Origin: Pseudomonas viridiflava
GTDB taxonomy: Bacteria; Pseudomonadota; Gammaproteobacteria; Pseudomonadales; Pseudomonadaceae
Length of the DNA stretch: 64,000 nucleotides
Assembly: GCF_900582625.1 (NCBI RefSeq)
Contig: NZ_UTIQ01000072.1
Span: forward strand, 62,001 to 126,000
Direction of reading: 5' to 3'
The position numbers and the translations under genes are program-made. Positions 38,689-48,850 of this stretch are shown here, one piece after another (position 1 is the first letter of the stretch; each line of letters begins with the position of its first letter). The notes below the pieces were generated by a model. The model was given only the letters and a program-made list of their open reading frames with translations, was not told the origin of the DNA and made no database searches.

Positions 38689-39330
38689 ATGTATTTGACC
38701 CCACAGAACATCCTGCTGACCGGCGCCACCGGCCTGACCGGCGAACACTTACTCGACCGTCTGCTCAGCGAGCCTACGGTGCAACGCGTGCTCGCCCCAA
38801 CCCGTCGAGCGCTCGCCGAACACACTCACCTGGACAACCCGCAAGGCGACCTGCTGACGCTGCTGCCGATGCTCGCCGGCAAACAAGACATCGCCTTCTG
38901 CTGCCTGGGCACCACGATCAAACAGGCCGGCTCGCAGGAAGCGTTTCGCGCGGTGGATTACGACATGGTGCTGGCCGTCAGCCAGCGCGCCCGTGACCTC
39001 GGCGCCCGGCATTTCCTGCTGATCAGTGCGATGGGCGCGAACCCGAAATCGTCGGTGTTCTACAACCGCGTGAAGGGTGAAGTGGAACAAGCGCTGATCG
39101 CGCAGAACTGGCCGCAGCTGACCATCGCCCGGCCCTCGCTGTTAATTGGCGACCGGCTGGAACCACGTCTTGGCGAACGCCTGCTGGCGCCGATCATGCG
39201 TTGGGTGCCGGGTAAATACCGTGGCATTCCTGCGTGCACCCTGGCCCGCGCGCTGTGGCGCCTGGCGCTGGAAGAAGGTGAAGGCGTGCGCATTGTTGAA
39301 TCGGACGAATTGCGCCGTCTGGGCCGCTGA
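38689..39330 (+). CDS. NAD(P)-binding oxidoreductase, atypical SDR (HTATIP2-like)
   Basis: A 213-aa Rossmann-fold protein with the dinucleotide motif GATGLTG at 11-17. [14 protein letters not shown] and the [13 protein letters not shown] block fit the NAD(P)H-binding epimerase-like group. A strong ribosome binding site, GGAGGGAG, precedes the ATG. It follows the MORN gene by 36 bp and may share its transcript. The terminator at 39364 ends the unit. Confidence 0.85.
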   Translation: MYLTPQNILLTGATGLTGEHLLDRLLSEPTVQRVLAPTRRALAEHTHLDNPQGDLLTLLPMLAGKQDIAFCCLGTTIKQAGSQEAFRAVDYDMVLAVSQRARDLGARHFLLISAMGANPKSSVFYNRVKGEVEQALIAQNWPQLTIARPSLLIGDRLEPRLGERLLAPIMRWVPGKYRGIPACTLARALWRLALEEGEGVRIVESDELRRLGR

Positions 39331-39363
39331 CGGCTGCCTGTCGCACATTGTTTAACGCACATT

Positions 39364-39390
39364 GAGCGGCCACTATGGCCGCTCTTTTTT
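39364..39390 (+). terminator. Intrinsic terminator upstream of DUF5629 gene
   Basis: GAGCGGCC and GGCCGCTC pair around ACTAT and are followed by six T, a classic terminator for the oxidoreductase transcript. Confidence 0.9.
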
Positions 39391-39407
39391 ACCGCTCGAG
39401 ATTGGCC

Positions 39408-39728
39408 ATGACCACCACGTTGCTCTCCGTACTGCAAACCGCCGACATGCTGGAAATCAACGGCCTGTACGCCTGGCAATTCGAACTGCACAGCGACCCG
39501 GCCCACCCCGGCCCGGCGTTGCGCATCGAATGCATGGACGGCCGCGAATTGCGCAAATGGCAATTCACCCTGGAGCAGATCGCCGCCGCCCAACACAACG
39601 TCGCCAGCGACACCTGGGCCATCAGCGATGGCAAGGCTAGCCATGAAGTCAAAGCGCTGGCCGGCATCAACGCCGACAACGCCGATGCGGCGGATGACAT
39701 GCCGGATGATGATGTGGCTGAGTTGTAA
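39408..39728 (+). CDS. DUF5629 family protein
   Basis: A 106-aa acidic protein beginning MTTTLLSVLQTADMLE and ending in DDMPDDDVAEL. I recognise it as a Pseudomonas-specific hypothetical family (DUF5629). Its last codons (GAT GTG GCT GAG TTG TAA) are copied in altered form (GAT TTG GCA GAG TTG TGA) at the unit junctions of the array that follows. Confidence 0.7.
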   Translation: MTTTLLSVLQTADMLEINGLYAWQFELHSDPAHPGPALRIECMDGRELRKWQFTLEQIAAAQHNVASDTWAISDGKASHEVKALAGINADNADAADDMPDDDVAEL

Positions 39729-39731
39729 AAC

Positions 39732-40640
39732 CATCGCGGCTAATCGGAACACCCCCAACAGCTCCTACAGCGGATTGGGTCTCCTTCGGGAGAGGCGCCA
39801 CCTTCGATAGCCTGGGTCCCCGCGTTCGCGAGGACGACGGAGGTTTACGGGTTATCCCCGTCGTCCTCGCGAACGCGGGGACCCAGAGTCGTAAGGCGAA
39901 CACCCATCACAACCCGCCGCTCACCCCAAGACTGAACCTTGATTTGGCAGAGTTGTGAAAAAGCATCGCGGCTAATCGGAATGCCGCCGAACCGCACATT
40001 CAGCAGATTGGGGGCTCCTTCAGGAGAGGCGCCACCTTCGGTAGCCTGGGTCCCCGCGTTCGCGAGGACGACGGAGGTTTACGGGTTATCCCCGTCGTCC
40101 TCGCGAACGCGGGGACCCAGAGTCGCAAGCCGAGCACCCATCACAACCCGCCGTTCACCCCAAGACTGAACCTTGATTTGGCAGAGTTGTGAAAAAGCAT
40201 CGCGGCTAATCGGAATGCCGCCGAACCGCACATTCAGCAGATTGGGGTCTCCTTCAGGAGAGGCGCCACCTTCGGTAGCCTGGGTCCCCGCGTTCGCGAG
40301 GACGACGGAGGTTTATGGGTTATCCCCGTCGTCTTCGCGAACGCGGGGACCCAGAGTCGCAAGCCGAGCACCCATCACAACCCGCCGCTCACCCCAAGAC
40401 TGAACCTTGATTTGGCAGAGTTGTGAAAAAGCATCGCGGCTAATCGGAATGCCGCCGAACCGCACATTCAGCAGATTGGGGTCTCCTTCAGGGGAGGCGC
40501 CACCTTCGGTAGCCTGGGTCCCCGCGTTCGCGAGGACGACGGAGGTTTATGGGTTATCCCCGTCGTCTTCGCGAACGCGGGGACCCAGAATCGCAAGGCG
40601 AGCACCCATCACAACCCGCCGCTTACCCCAAGACTGAACC
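39732..40640. repeat. Tandem array of about 3.9 units of 234 bp
   Basis: Units begin near 39732, 39964, 40198 and 40432; the internal palindromes are spaced exactly 234 bp (39812, 40046, 40280, 40514). Each carries arms CTGGGTCCCCGCGTTCGCG onward and its complement, 29 bp, with a 17-base loop. Each internal junction joins the tail of the YceK gene to a tail like that of the DUF5629 gene. The short + strand frames of 76 codons (39939, 40173, 40407) start with TTG, lack ribosome binding sites and are not called as genes. The rest of 39729-40608 holds only this array. Confidence 0.93.
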
Positions 40641-40905
40641 CCAACGCCGCCGCCAGCGACAACGGCAGCAACAGCGTGTCGAGCAATGCGCTCGCAGGCA
40701 AATCGAGCCCGGCGTATTTCGGCGCTTCGGCGCCAAAACGGTCCAGCGGACAGCAACCCCCGTTCAAGGTGTACCAATCCAGCCGCGTGCCGGCATACAC
40801 CACGGGCGCACCCGGCATGGCGGCGTTCAAGGTGCGGGTGGTGGAGCAGCCGAACAATTGGGCCGCAAGCAGCACCAGCAGCAAGGCCCGCGCGGCTTTA
40901 TTCAT
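40609..40905 (-). CDS. YceK/YidQ family lipoprotein
   Basis: A 98-aa lipoprotein with signal peptide and lipobox (LFGC, Cys20). The pattern [15 protein letters not shown] and [15 protein letters not shown] C-terminus fit the YceK/YidQ group (DUF1375). Its start lies 8 bp inside ubiX, so it is probably translated from the mpl-ubiX transcript. Its final codons, SLGVSGGL, lie within the last unit of the tandem array, so the 3' end is part of the duplicated segment. Confidence 0.8.
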   Translation of the reverse strand: MNKAARALLLVLLAAQLFGCSTTRTLNAAMPGAPVVYAGTRLDWYTLNGGCCPLDRFGAEAPKYAGLDLPASALLDTLLLPLSLAAALGFSLGVSGGL

Positions 40906-41527
40906 CGCTGCTCAGGTGATGCTCGCCCCAGCGCGGCAGCATGTCTTGGGGAATGCCAAGCACATTGAGGATGCGCGCAACAACGAAATCGATCAGGTCG
41001 TCGATGGTTTGCGGCTGGTGATAGAAGCCCGGTGCGGCGGGGAGAATCACCGCGCCCATGTTGGACAGCTTGAGCATGTTTTCCAGGTGAATGCTGGAGA
41101 ACGGCGCTTCACGCGGCACCAGAATCAGTTGACGGCGTTCCTTCAGCGCCACGTCGGCGGCGCGTTCGATCAGGTTGTTGCAGGCACCCGTGGCAATTGC
41201 CGACAAGGTGCCAGTCGAACACGGCACCACCACCATCGCCCCCGGTGCGCCGGAGCCCGAGGCCACGGGCGCCATCCAGTCTTCCTTGCCGTACACGCGA
41301 ATCTGCCCGGGCGCGGCGCCGGTGTATTCGCTGAGAAAGGCCTGCATCATTTTTGACTTGGCCGGCAGGCTGACGTCGGTTTCAGTGGCCATCACCAGCT
41401 GCGCCGCTTTGGAAATCAGAAAGTGCACTTCGCGCTCTTCCTGCACCAGGCAGTCGAGCAGGCGCAGGCCGTATTGCGCGCCGGAAGCGCCGGTCATGGC
41501 CAGGGTGACGCGTTCAGGTCCGTTCAT
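40898..41527 (-). CDS. ubiX: Flavin prenyltransferase UbiX
   Basis: Makes prenylated FMN, the cofactor of UbiD decarboxylase in ubiquinone synthesis. [17 protein letters not shown] at the N-terminus, the [18 protein letters not shown] block and [16 protein letters not shown] are UbiX signatures. The ATG at 41527 gives 209 aa, matching P. aeruginosa UbiX as I recall it; an ATG at 41530 is also possible. It follows mpl by 7 bp. Confidence 0.95.
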   Translation of the reverse strand: MNGPERVTLAMTGASGAQYGLRLLDCLVQEEREVHFLISKAAQLVMATETDVSLPAKSKMMQAFLSEYTGAAPGQIRVYGKEDWMAPVASGSGAPGAMVVVPCSTGTLSAIATGACNNLIERAADVALKERRQLILVPREAPFSSIHLENMLKLSNMGAVILPAAPGFYHQPQTIDDLIDFVVARILNVLGIPQDMLPRWGEHHLSSDE

Positions 41528-41534
41528 CATGGCC

Positions 41535-42887
41535 TCAGCCCTCCAACGCCGCCGCGAGTTTGCCGTGCAGGCCACCGAAGCCGCCGTTGCTCATAACCAC
41601 CACTTGTGTACCCGGCGTTGCCTGGGCTTTGACGGCGGCGATGATGGCTTCCAGCGAGTCGCATACCTGTGAGGGCACGGTGCAACTGGCGGTGGTGGCG
41701 GCCAGGTCCCAGCCAAGATTCGGTGGGGCGAACCAGTACACCTGATCGGCCTGGGTCACGGAGTCCGGCAAGCCGTCGCGGTGGGCGCCGAGTTTCATTG
41801 AGTTGGAGCGCGGTTCGATGATGGCGATGATCTGTGCCGAACCGACCCGTTTGCGCAGGCCGTCCAGCGTGGTGGCGATGGCGGTTGGGTGGTGGGCAAA
41901 GTCGTCGTAGATGGTCACGCCGTTCACCTCGGCGACCTTTTCCATCCGCCGCTTGACGTTCTTGAACGCGCTCAGCGCTTCGACGCCTTGCGCCGGAACC
42001 ACACCGACATGCCGCGCAGCGGCGAGGCACACCAGCGCGTTGGCGACGTTGTGCTGGCCGGTCAGCGGCCAATCGACCTCACCTTGCGCCACACCTTCGA
42101 AGCTCACTTCAAAGCGCGAGCCATCTTCGCTGAGCAGCTTGGCTTGCCACTGCGCGCCGTCGCCGGTGGTTTGCACGGGCGTCCAGCAACCCATGTCGAT
42201 CACGCGCTTGAGCGCGGTTTCGGCGGCCGGGTAAATCACCAGGCCTTCGCTCGGAATAGTGCGCACCAAGTGGTGGAATTGGCGCTCGATGGCGGCCAGG
42301 TCCGGGAAGATATCGGCGTGGTCGAATTCGAGGTTATTAAGGATGGCGGTGCGCGGGCGGTAATGAACGAACTTGGAGCGTTTGTCGAAAAACGCGCTGT
42401 CGTATTCGTCCGCCTCGACCACGAAGAACGGCGTGCCGCCCAGGCGTGCCGACACCGCGAAGTTCTGCGGCACGCCGCCAATCAGAAAGCCCGGGCTCAT
42501 GCCGGCATGTTCCAACACCCAGGCCAGCATGCTGCTGGTGGTGGTCTTGCCATGGGTGCCGGCCACGGCCAACACCCAGCGGCCTTGCAGCACATGGTCG
42601 GCCAGCCACTGCGGGCCGGACACATACGGCAGGCCCTTATTCAGTACGTATTCCACCGCTGGGTTGCCGCGCGAAAGGGCGTTGCCCACCACCACCAAAT
42701 CAGGCGCCGGGTCGAGGTGGGAAGGGTCGTAGCCCTGCATCAGTTCGATGCCCTGAGCTTGCAGTTGGGTGCTCATGGGCGGGTACACATTGGCGTCAGA
42801 ACCGGTCACCCGGTGGCCCAGCTCCTTGGCCAGAACGGCCAGCGAGCCCATGAAAGTGCCGCAAATACCCAGAACATGAATGTGCAT
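41535..42887 (-). CDS. mpl: UDP-N-acetylmuramate:L-alanyl-gamma-D-glutamyl-meso-DAP ligase
   Basis: Peptidoglycan-recycling ligase joining the recovered tripeptide to UDP-MurNAc. The Mur-ligase P-loop is [11 protein letters not shown] at about residues 112-122. The Rossmann-like N-terminus [15 protein letters not shown] is typical. The ATG at 42887 gives 450 aa. First gene of an mpl-ubiX-yceK unit. Confidence 0.96.
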   Translation of the reverse strand: MHIHVLGICGTFMGSLAVLAKELGHRVTGSDANVYPPMSTQLQAQGIELMQGYDPSHLDPAPDLVVVGNALSRGNPAVEYVLNKGLPYVSGPQWLADHVLQGRWVLAVAGTHGKTTTSSMLAWVLEHAGMSPGFLIGGVPQNFAVSARLGGTPFFVVEADEYDSAFFDKRSKFVHYRPRTAILNNLEFDHADIFPDLAAIERQFHHLVRTIPSEGLVIYPAAETALKRVIDMGCWTPVQTTGDGAQWQAKLLSEDGSRFEVSFEGVAQGEVDWPLTGQHNVANALVCLAAARHVGVVPAQGVEALSAFKNVKRRMEKVAEVNGVTIYDDFAHHPTAIATTLDGLRKRVGSAQIIAIIEPRSNSMKLGAHRDGLPDSVTQADQVYWFAPPNLGWDLAATTASCTVPSQVCDSLEAIIAAVKAQATPGTQVVVMSNGGFGGLHGKLAAALEG

Positions 42888-43012
42888 AACCAACCCCCGG
42901 AGAACAGGCGGGCAGGTTACCGCAGGCGTTGGGGATGAACCAGAGAGGTTTGCCAGCGCCCTCTTCCATCACCCACACGGGCAATGGCAGAGGGGCGCAA
43001 CGGTAGAAGTAT

Positions 43013-44944
43013 TTACAGGCGGAAGCTGCCCATCTGTTTGCCGAGGTCATCGGCCAGCCCGAGCAGGGTTTTGCAGTCTTGGCGGCAGACTTGCACTTCA
43101 TCCGAGGTGGCGTGGGCCAGGTCGGCGATGCCCTGCACGTTGCGGTTGATCTCTTCGGTCACCGACGATTGCTCTTCGGTGGCCGCCGCCACTTGGGTGT
43201 TCATGTCGCTGATGCGCTCGATTTGCGCTGTGATCGAACCCAGCGACTCGCCCGTGCGCTGGCTCGACTGCACGCCATTGCCGGTCGCAGCCTGGCCAGC
43301 CTGCATCGAGCTGACCGCCGCCTGCGCCCCGGTTTTCAGGCGCTGAATCATTTGCTGAATTTCACCCGTTGAGGCCTGGGTGCGACTTGCCAGGGTTCGC
43401 ACCTCGTCAGCCACCACGGCAAAGCCACGGCCCATTTCCCCGGCGCGGGCGGCTTCGATGGCGGCGTTCAAGGCGAGCAGGTTGGTTTGTTCGGAAATAC
43501 CGCGAATCACCGACAGCACTTGGTCAATGGACGCCACTTCGTTGGCCAATTCGCCAACGGCGCCGGACGCCTCGCCGATGTCATCGGACATTTGCTCGAT
43601 CTGCTTGATCGAGCCGCCCACCACTTGCCGCGCTTGCATGGCTTCGTCGCGAGCGCTTTGCGAGGTGCTGGCAGCATTGCTGGCGTTGCGGGCGATCTCC
43701 TGAACGGTGAGGCCCATCTCGTGCACGGCGGTGGCGACCATGTCGGTCATTTCCTGCTGCTGCCCCGCGCGGCCGGCAGTGTTTTCCACCACGGTGGCCA
43801 CTTGGTCGACAGCGGTGCGCAGCTTGACGCTGGTGCCGAGCACGGCGCTGATCAAGTCGCGCTGGCTGGCGATGAAGCGGTTGAAACCTCGGGCCAGATC
43901 ACCCAACTCGTCCTGGCGCGTTTCATTCAGACGACGCGTGAGGTCACCGCCACCGCCACCGATTTCCACCAGGGCATCGGTCACCTGCTTGATCGGACGC
44001 ACCAGCCCACGGGCCAGCAGCACCACCAGCCCCAAGGAGAACAGCGCCACCACGAGGCCGATCAGGCTGCTGGTGATCAGCGCCTGGTTGGCGTCGGCAT
44101 AGATTTCCGCCTCGGGCACTTCGCTGACCAGTAGCCAACCCAGGGTTTTCAAGGGCTGCGCCACGGCTAGGTAAGCTTCGCCGTCGCGCTCGAAGTGCAC
44201 AGCCTTGCCGCTGTCGACCAGCAACTTTCCGGCGGCTTCGCTGCCCAGCAGGTCGCTGAGTTGGCGGGTGTCGTTGAATTCGGCCTGTGGGTGAATTTTT
44301 ACTTTACCGTCGGCGCTAACCAGAAAGATTCGCCCAGTTTTGCCAAAGTGAAAGTTGCGCACCAGATCGGACATGGCCTGCAAACCGTAGCCCAGCCCGG
44401 CCAAGCCAAGGGTTTTGCCATTGGCGGTGATGCGCTGGTTAATAAACAGCGTCGGCTGGTTGGTGGTTTTGTCGGTGTCGATCTGCACCACGCGGTTCTC
44501 GCTGCCATCGACAAAGCTGTAGAACCAGCCGTTCTCGGAGGGGCCGCGTGTAAGCGTGCGATCCAACTTGGTTTCGGTGAGGTAATGGCCGCTGTCCGCC
44601 GCGACAATAAAGGTGGTCAGCGCCTTCTGCTGGCCTTGCACACCGCGCAGGTAGCGCATGAATGCTTCCTGCTGGGCCGGGTCTTCGCCGTTGGCCAGCC
44701 ATTCCTCGACCATGCTGTTTTCCGCAATGCTGCGGGCGGCGGTGAGGGGTTCGGTGAGAATCCGTTCCAGGTCATTGCCAATGGCGGTCACGCTGGCCGG
44801 CAAAGCCTGCTCGACCAATGCCTTCTCCGCAAGACGGTTAACCACGGCGGCATAAATGCCGACAACAATCAGAATGCTCGCCAGCAGGGCCGCGCCCATG
44901 CTGAGGATCAACTGCCACTGAATACTGCGTTGCCAGAGGCGCAT
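43013..44944 (-). CDS. Methyl-accepting chemotaxis protein with dCache-type sensor
   Basis: A 643-aa chemoreceptor: membrane segment 1 at about 10-32, a large periplasmic Cache-like sensor to about 280, membrane segment 2 at about 285-310, HAMP to about 365, then the cytoplasmic signalling coiled coil. The highly conserved hairpin tip [20 protein letters not shown] lies near residue 495. The ATG at 44944 with AGG upstream is chosen over the longer frame. Dicarboxylate, amino-acid or similar small ligands are typical for dCache; the ligand is unknown. Confidence 0.92.
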   Translation of the reverse strand: MRLWQRSIQWQLILSMGAALLASILIVVGIYAAVVNRLAEKALVEQALPASVTAIGNDLERILTEPLTAARSIAENSMVEEWLANGEDPAQQEAFMRYLRGVQGQQKALTTFIVAADSGHYLTETKLDRTLTRGPSENGWFYSFVDGSENRVVQIDTDKTTNQPTLFINQRITANGKTLGLAGLGYGLQAMSDLVRNFHFGKTGRIFLVSADGKVKIHPQAEFNDTRQLSDLLGSEAAGKLLVDSGKAVHFERDGEAYLAVAQPLKTLGWLLVSEVPEAEIYADANQALITSSLIGLVVALFSLGLVVLLARGLVRPIKQVTDALVEIGGGGGDLTRRLNETRQDELGDLARGFNRFIASQRDLISAVLGTSVKLRTAVDQVATVVENTAGRAGQQQEMTDMVATAVHEMGLTVQEIARNASNAASTSQSARDEAMQARQVVGGSIKQIEQMSDDIGEASGAVGELANEVASIDQVLSVIRGISEQTNLLALNAAIEAARAGEMGRGFAVVADEVRTLASRTQASTGEIQQMIQRLKTGAQAAVSSMQAGQAATGNGVQSSQRTGESLGSITAQIERISDMNTQVAAATEEQSSVTEEINRNVQGIADLAHATSDEVQVCRQDCKTLLGLADDLGKQMGSFRL

Positions 44945-44999
44945 GAGGATTACCTGTATGAGCTTGCAGGGAGATTGATGGCAGATTGTATACAAAGCG

Positions 45000-45017
45000 A
45001 CTGACTTTTCGGTCAGT
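45000..45017. promoter_or_regulatory. Small palindrome upstream of chemoreceptor gene
   Basis: ACTGAC and GTCAGT flank TTTTCG in the 164-bp gap 5' of the chemoreceptor start. Such symmetry can be an operator or a weak terminator; neither is proven. Confidence 0.3.
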
Positions 45018-45108
45018 AAATTTCATTGTTATGACTACACGCTTTGTTCTTATCGACCGCCGCTATTAGTAGCTTTAGCTCCTAATCGGCTCTCCCGCTT
45101 ACCGCTCG

Positions 45109-45732
45109 TCAGGGTTTTCGCTTGGCCTCGCCTTGCGCCACGGTCCAGGGCACCAATTGGGCGCTCAAGGCGTTGCTGGCCTGACCAAAGGCACGCACCA
45201 CGTCAGCCACTTGCGCGCTGCTTGCCGGCTGCTGCACATCGAAGCGCCGTGCCGCGAGAATTTTACGGCTGGCGCTGTCCACCAGTTGCACGTCCAGGCG
45301 CACCACCACTGCCACTTGGCCGTCGTGATATTCGGCCTGGAACGCACGCAGGTCGCTGCTCAACACCACATCGGCCTGAAGCTGCGCGTCGTCGCTGCTC
45401 ACTTGCTGAACGCGACCGTCGGCCTGGAAGCCATCGAGCAGTCGATTGCGCAGCAGCACCGGGCCGGTGTCGCCCCAGCGCGCGCCCTGGTAATTGCTGA
45501 TCACGCTGCCTTGCGGCACCACCGCGATGCGCGGGCTGTCGAGCACCATGGTCGCTTGCGGCTTGGCCACGCGCAGCGACCAACTCACCGGGGCGCCCGC
45601 GCTGACAGTCGACACCGGCGCAGCAGGCAGTTGGTAAATGGTGCTCGGCTCGGTTTTCGGCAAAATTGAACAGGCCGACAACAGGCTCAACAGCCCGAGC
45701 ATCAACAACGTGCGATGGGCGCGCGGGGTCAT
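45109..45732 (-). CDS. ABC-type transport auxiliary lipoprotein (PqiC-like)
   Basis: A 207-aa lipoprotein with lipobox LSAC (Cys21), then IYQLPAAP and a body typical of the PqiC/ABC-auxiliary (DUF330) family that works with MCE transporters between inner and outer membrane. Last gene of the four-gene MCE unit; it overlaps the MCE gene by 4 bp. Confidence 0.88.
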   Translation of the reverse strand: MTPRAHRTLLMLGLLSLLSACSILPKTEPSTIYQLPAAPVSTVSAGAPVSWSLRVAKPQATMVLDSPRIAVVPQGSVISNYQGARWGDTGPVLLRNRLLDGFQADGRVQQVSSDDAQLQADVVLSSDLRAFQAEYHDGQVAVVVRLDVQLVDSASRKILAARRFDVQQPASSAQVADVVRAFGQASNALSAQLVPWTVAQGEAKRKP

Positions 45733-46667
45733 GGTTGGAACTCCTTGTTCTTCTCGCCGCCGAGCAGGTAGCCGGCCGGGTCTTCCTGCAGGCGACGGGT
45801 AATCGCGCGCAGGCTGCTGAGGGTTTCGCGCAACTCGCCAACCGCCGGGCCAATGGCGCTCAGGCCCTGGGCGCCGGCATTCAGCGAATCGCGGTTTTCA
45901 TTGAGCAGGTTTTCAATGCTCTGGCTGGCGCGGTCCAACGCGGCCATGGCGTCGCGGGCGCTGTTAAGCGCTTCCTTGCCTTGCCCGTCGAGCAGGTTGT
46001 TGGCGGTGGCCATCACCTTGCTGCTTTGCTCCAGCGTCACGCTGGCTTGGCGCGACGCGGCGGCCAACTGCTTGACGATGGCGCGCATGTCTTCGCGCTC
46101 ATCGGCAATGGCGCCAGTGGCTTGCTCAAGGTGATCGAGCGTGCGGCTGACCCGCGCTACGTTGTCGGGCGACACCAGCGCGTTGGCACTGGCGGCCAGC
46201 TTGTTGATGTTGGTCAGCAGGTCTTCACCACTGGCCAGCAGCGCCGTGATCGGCGAGCGGTCGGCAACGATTACCGGCACCTTGCCGGTCTTGCTCAGCA
46301 GGCGCGGACTGTCCGGCGAGCCGCTGTGCATCTGAATAAACGAGCCTCCGGTAATGCCCACCAGCGACAGCTTGGCGTGGGTGTCTTGCTTGACCGGCGT
46401 ATCCGCCGCAACGCGAATGCGCGCGCGGACTTTGCGCGGGTCTTTAGGGTCAAGCTTCAAGGCGATTACTTCGCCCACCTTGATGCCGCTGTACTGCACA
46501 GTGCTGCCGGGCGACAAACCGTTCACCGCTTCGTAAAACACGATGTCGTACAGGGCGAATTCACGGTCGGCCGTGGACTTGGCCAGCCACAGGCCGAACA
46601 GCAGCGCGGCGCCGACGGCAATTACCGTGAACAAGCCGATCAGCACGTGATGGGCGCGGGTTTCCAT
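45729..46667 (-). CDS. MCE family protein (MlaD-like)
   Basis: A 312-aa protein with an N-terminal membrane anchor (LIGLFTVIAVGAALLFGLWL), one MCE domain at about 38-120, and a long helical C-terminal region. MCE proteins bind phospholipid and form a hexameric channel in the periplasm. It sits 1 bp after the ATPase gene and overlaps the auxiliary lipoprotein gene by 4 bp. Confidence 0.93.
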   Translation of the reverse strand: METRAHHVLIGLFTVIAVGAALLFGLWLAKSTADREFALYDIVFYEAVNGLSPGSTVQYSGIKVGEVIALKLDPKDPRKVRARIRVAADTPVKQDTHAKLSLVGITGGSFIQMHSGSPDSPRLLSKTGKVPVIVADRSPITALLASGEDLLTNINKLAASANALVSPDNVARVSRTLDHLEQATGAIADEREDMRAIVKQLAAASRQASVTLEQSSKVMATANNLLDGQGKEALNSARDAMAALDRASQSIENLLNENRDSLNAGAQGLSAIGPAVGELRETLSSLRAITRRLQEDPAGYLLGGEKNKEFQP

Positions 46668-46668
46668 A

Positions 46669-47463
46669 TCAATTGTTCTCCGTTAAACGGGCGCTGGCTT
46701 GCAGCGCGGCACGGCCACGGGGGCCATGAAAGTAATCGTGAACCCAGGCGTCTGGCGTGGCCGCCACGGTGGTCAGGTCGCCGGCCACCAACACGCGTTT
46801 CTGCGACAACACCGCCACGCGGTCGCAGATGGTGTAGAGCGTGTCGAGGTCGTGGGTGACCAGAAACACCGTCAGGCCAAGGGCATCACGCAGGGTCAGA
46901 ATCAGTTGATCAAACGCCGCCGCGCTGATCGGGTCGAGGCCGGCCGTGGGCTCGTCGAGAAAGACGATTTCCGGGTCGAGCGCCAAGGCGCGGGCCAGGG
47001 CGGCGCGCTTAACCATGCCGCCAGAGAGCGAATCCGGGTATTTGTAGGCCGCCGTTTCCGGCAAGCCGGCCAGGGCCAGTTTCACCACGGCCAGGTTTTC
47101 CGCTTCATCGCGGCTAAGGCCGGCGTGTTCAATCAGCGGCAGGGCAATGTTTTCCAACACCGTCAGCGATGAAAACAGCGCGCCGGACTGAAACAACACG
47201 CCAAAGCGGCGCTCCACCTGCGAGCGTTTTTCCGGCGACAAACTCAGCAAGTTTTCGCCAAACACTTTCACGCTGCCCGCCGTGGGCCGTTGCAGGCCGA
47301 CGATGGAGCGCAGCAGCACAGATTTGCCAGTGCCCGAACCGCCGACAATGCCAAGAATTTCGCCGCGCATAACGTCCAGGTCCAAGTGCTCATGCACCAC
47401 CTGCGCGCCAAAGGCGTTGGTGAGGTCGCGAACCTCAATCAGGGCGCTCGCTTGTGCACTCAC
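46669..47463 (-). CDS. ABC transporter ATPase (MlaF-like)
   Basis: A 264-aa ATPase powering an MCE lipid transporter. Walker A is GGSGTGKSVLLR, the signature is LSGGMVKR and Walker B is IVFLDEP. The start is a GTG at 47463 that overlaps the permease TGA (GTGA). The MlaF-type LSGGMVKRAALARAL signature separates it from other ABC families. Confidence 0.94.
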   Translation of the reverse strand: MSAQASALIEVRDLTNAFGAQVVHEHLDLDVMRGEILGIVGGSGTGKSVLLRSIVGLQRPTAGSVKVFGENLLSLSPEKRSQVERRFGVLFQSGALFSSLTVLENIALPLIEHAGLSRDEAENLAVVKLALAGLPETAAYKYPDSLSGGMVKRAALARALALDPEIVFLDEPTAGLDPISAAAFDQLILTLRDALGLTVFLVTHDLDTLYTICDRVAVLSQKRVLVAGDLTTVAATPDAWVHDYFHGPRGRAALQASARLTENN

Positions 47464-48587
47464 CAGCCCATCTCCATAAAGAACATCGCCGCCACCGCAT
47501 CCAGCAGAATCACCACAAAAATCGACTGCACCACCGCCGAGGTCGTGTGCTCACCCACCGACTGCGCGCTGCCGCTGACCTTGAAGCCTTCGAGGCAACC
47601 AATCACCGCAATCAGAAACGCAAACACCGGCGCTTTGCTCAAGCCCACCAGCAAATGCTGCACCTCGATGCCCTGAAGGATGGTCAGGTACATGGTCGGC
47701 GAAATATTCAGCACCAGCAGGCACACCACGGCGCCGCCGAGAATGCCCGAGAGCATGGCCAGAAACGTCAGAATCGGCAGCGACACCAGCAGCGCCAGCA
47801 CGCGTGGCAGCACCAGCAACTCAATCGGGTTGAGGCCCAAGGTGCGAATGGCGTCGACCTCTTCGTTGGCCTTCATCGAACCGATTTGCGCGGTAAACGC
47901 ACTGGCCGTGCGACCGGCCATGAGAATGGCGGTGAGCAACACACCGAACTCGCGCAAAAAGGCGAAGGCCACCAGGTTGACCGTATAAATAGTGGCGCCG
48001 AAATTGGCCAGCACCGTGGCGCCGAGAAACGCCACCACCGCGCCGACCATAAACGTCAGCAGCACCACGATGGGCACCGCATCCAGACCGGTTTGCTCGA
48101 TATTGGAAACCAGCGACGTGACCCGCCAGCGGCGCGGTGCGAACAGGCCGCGCAGCAAGGTTTCCAGCACCAGGCCAATAAACCCGAGCAACGCCGCCAC
48201 GCGCTCCCACAAACTCGCAACAAAGCCGCCGATATGCGCGAGCACATCGGCCAGGCCGGCACGGGGTTTGGGTTTTTCTGGCTGGCAGTAAGTACGCAGC
48301 GCGGCGCCCACGGAATTGAGCAGCGCTTGGCGCGCGGGAGTCAGCGATGCGTCGCTGGCGGCCAGATCAATCAGCCGCTCTGCGCCGAGCAAATCGGCCA
48401 ACAGCGCCGCGCCGGAGGTGTCGAGCGCCTGCAGGTCAGCGAGGTGAACGGCGGTGGCGCCATCGAGCCGTGGGCGCATGGTCGCCACGTCGCGGGCCAG
48501 CTGGCTGTAATGGGGCAAGGTCCAGTCGCCGCTGATCCTCAGCTGCGCAGGCGATGCGGCGGTGTCTAACTGTAAGGCTGAAGTCAT
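47460..48587 (-). CDS. MlaE-like permease with N-terminal STAS domain
   Basis: A 375-aa protein. Residues 1-95 form a STAS (MlaB-like) domain and about 130-375 the MlaE permease with five membrane segments, including FLREFGVLLTAILMAGRTAS and IGSMKANEEVDAIRTLGLN. Fusion of STAS to permease replaces separate MlaB. The ATG at 48587 is chosen by comparison with similar proteins; 48605 is possible. First gene of the MCE unit. Confidence 0.93.
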   Translation of the reverse strand: MTSALQLDTAASPAQLRISGDWTLPHYSQLARDVATMRPRLDGATAVHLADLQALDTSGAALLADLLGAERLIDLAASDASLTPARQALLNSVGAALRTYCQPEKPKPRAGLADVLAHIGGFVASLWERVAALLGFIGLVLETLLRGLFAPRRWRVTSLVSNIEQTGLDAVPIVVLLTFMVGAVVAFLGATVLANFGATIYTVNLVAFAFLREFGVLLTAILMAGRTASAFTAQIGSMKANEEVDAIRTLGLNPIELLVLPRVLALLVSLPILTFLAMLSGILGGAVVCLLVLNISPTMYLTILQGIEVQHLLVGLSKAPVFAFLIAVIGCLEGFKVSGSAQSVGEHTTSAVVQSIFVVILLDAVAAMFFMEMGW

Positions 48588-48739
48588 GTAAAACGGCTTA
48601 CTCATCCTGGGTGGCCGGTAGCGTAGCAACGGCAGGTTACATCACGCGCGCGTTAAGGTGTTTCTTGCTCTTGCGGCTTGCTCTTGGGTTTGCAGGAACG
48701 AGTTGGCTCGTCACGCGCTGGCCGGGTCCATCGTTTCCA

Positions 48740-48766
48740 GGATTCGCCAGCAAGCTGGCTCCCACA
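48740..48766. repeat. Single half of family 1 REP
   Basis: GATTCGCCAGCAAGCTGGC followed by TCCCAC matches the right arm of the long palindromes at 4260 and 18363. No matching left arm lies nearby. Confidence 0.6.
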
Positions 48767-48850
48767 CAGGCAATACCGTACAAATGGAACCGCCAGACGC
48801 TGCGCTTGCCCAAGCTTAACGTCGTTGTTCATGCACCCCGAGGACAGAGC

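Noticed and set aside
39939..40637. Three 76-codon frames in the tandem array as a repeated gene family
   Set aside because: They start at TTG without a ribosome binding site and translate through the hairpin arms. They are identical because the DNA is duplicated, and 234 is divisible by 3.
39732..40640. CRISPR array
   Set aside because: Units are 234 bp with near-identical sequence throughout; there are no short repeats with unique spacers and no cas genes.
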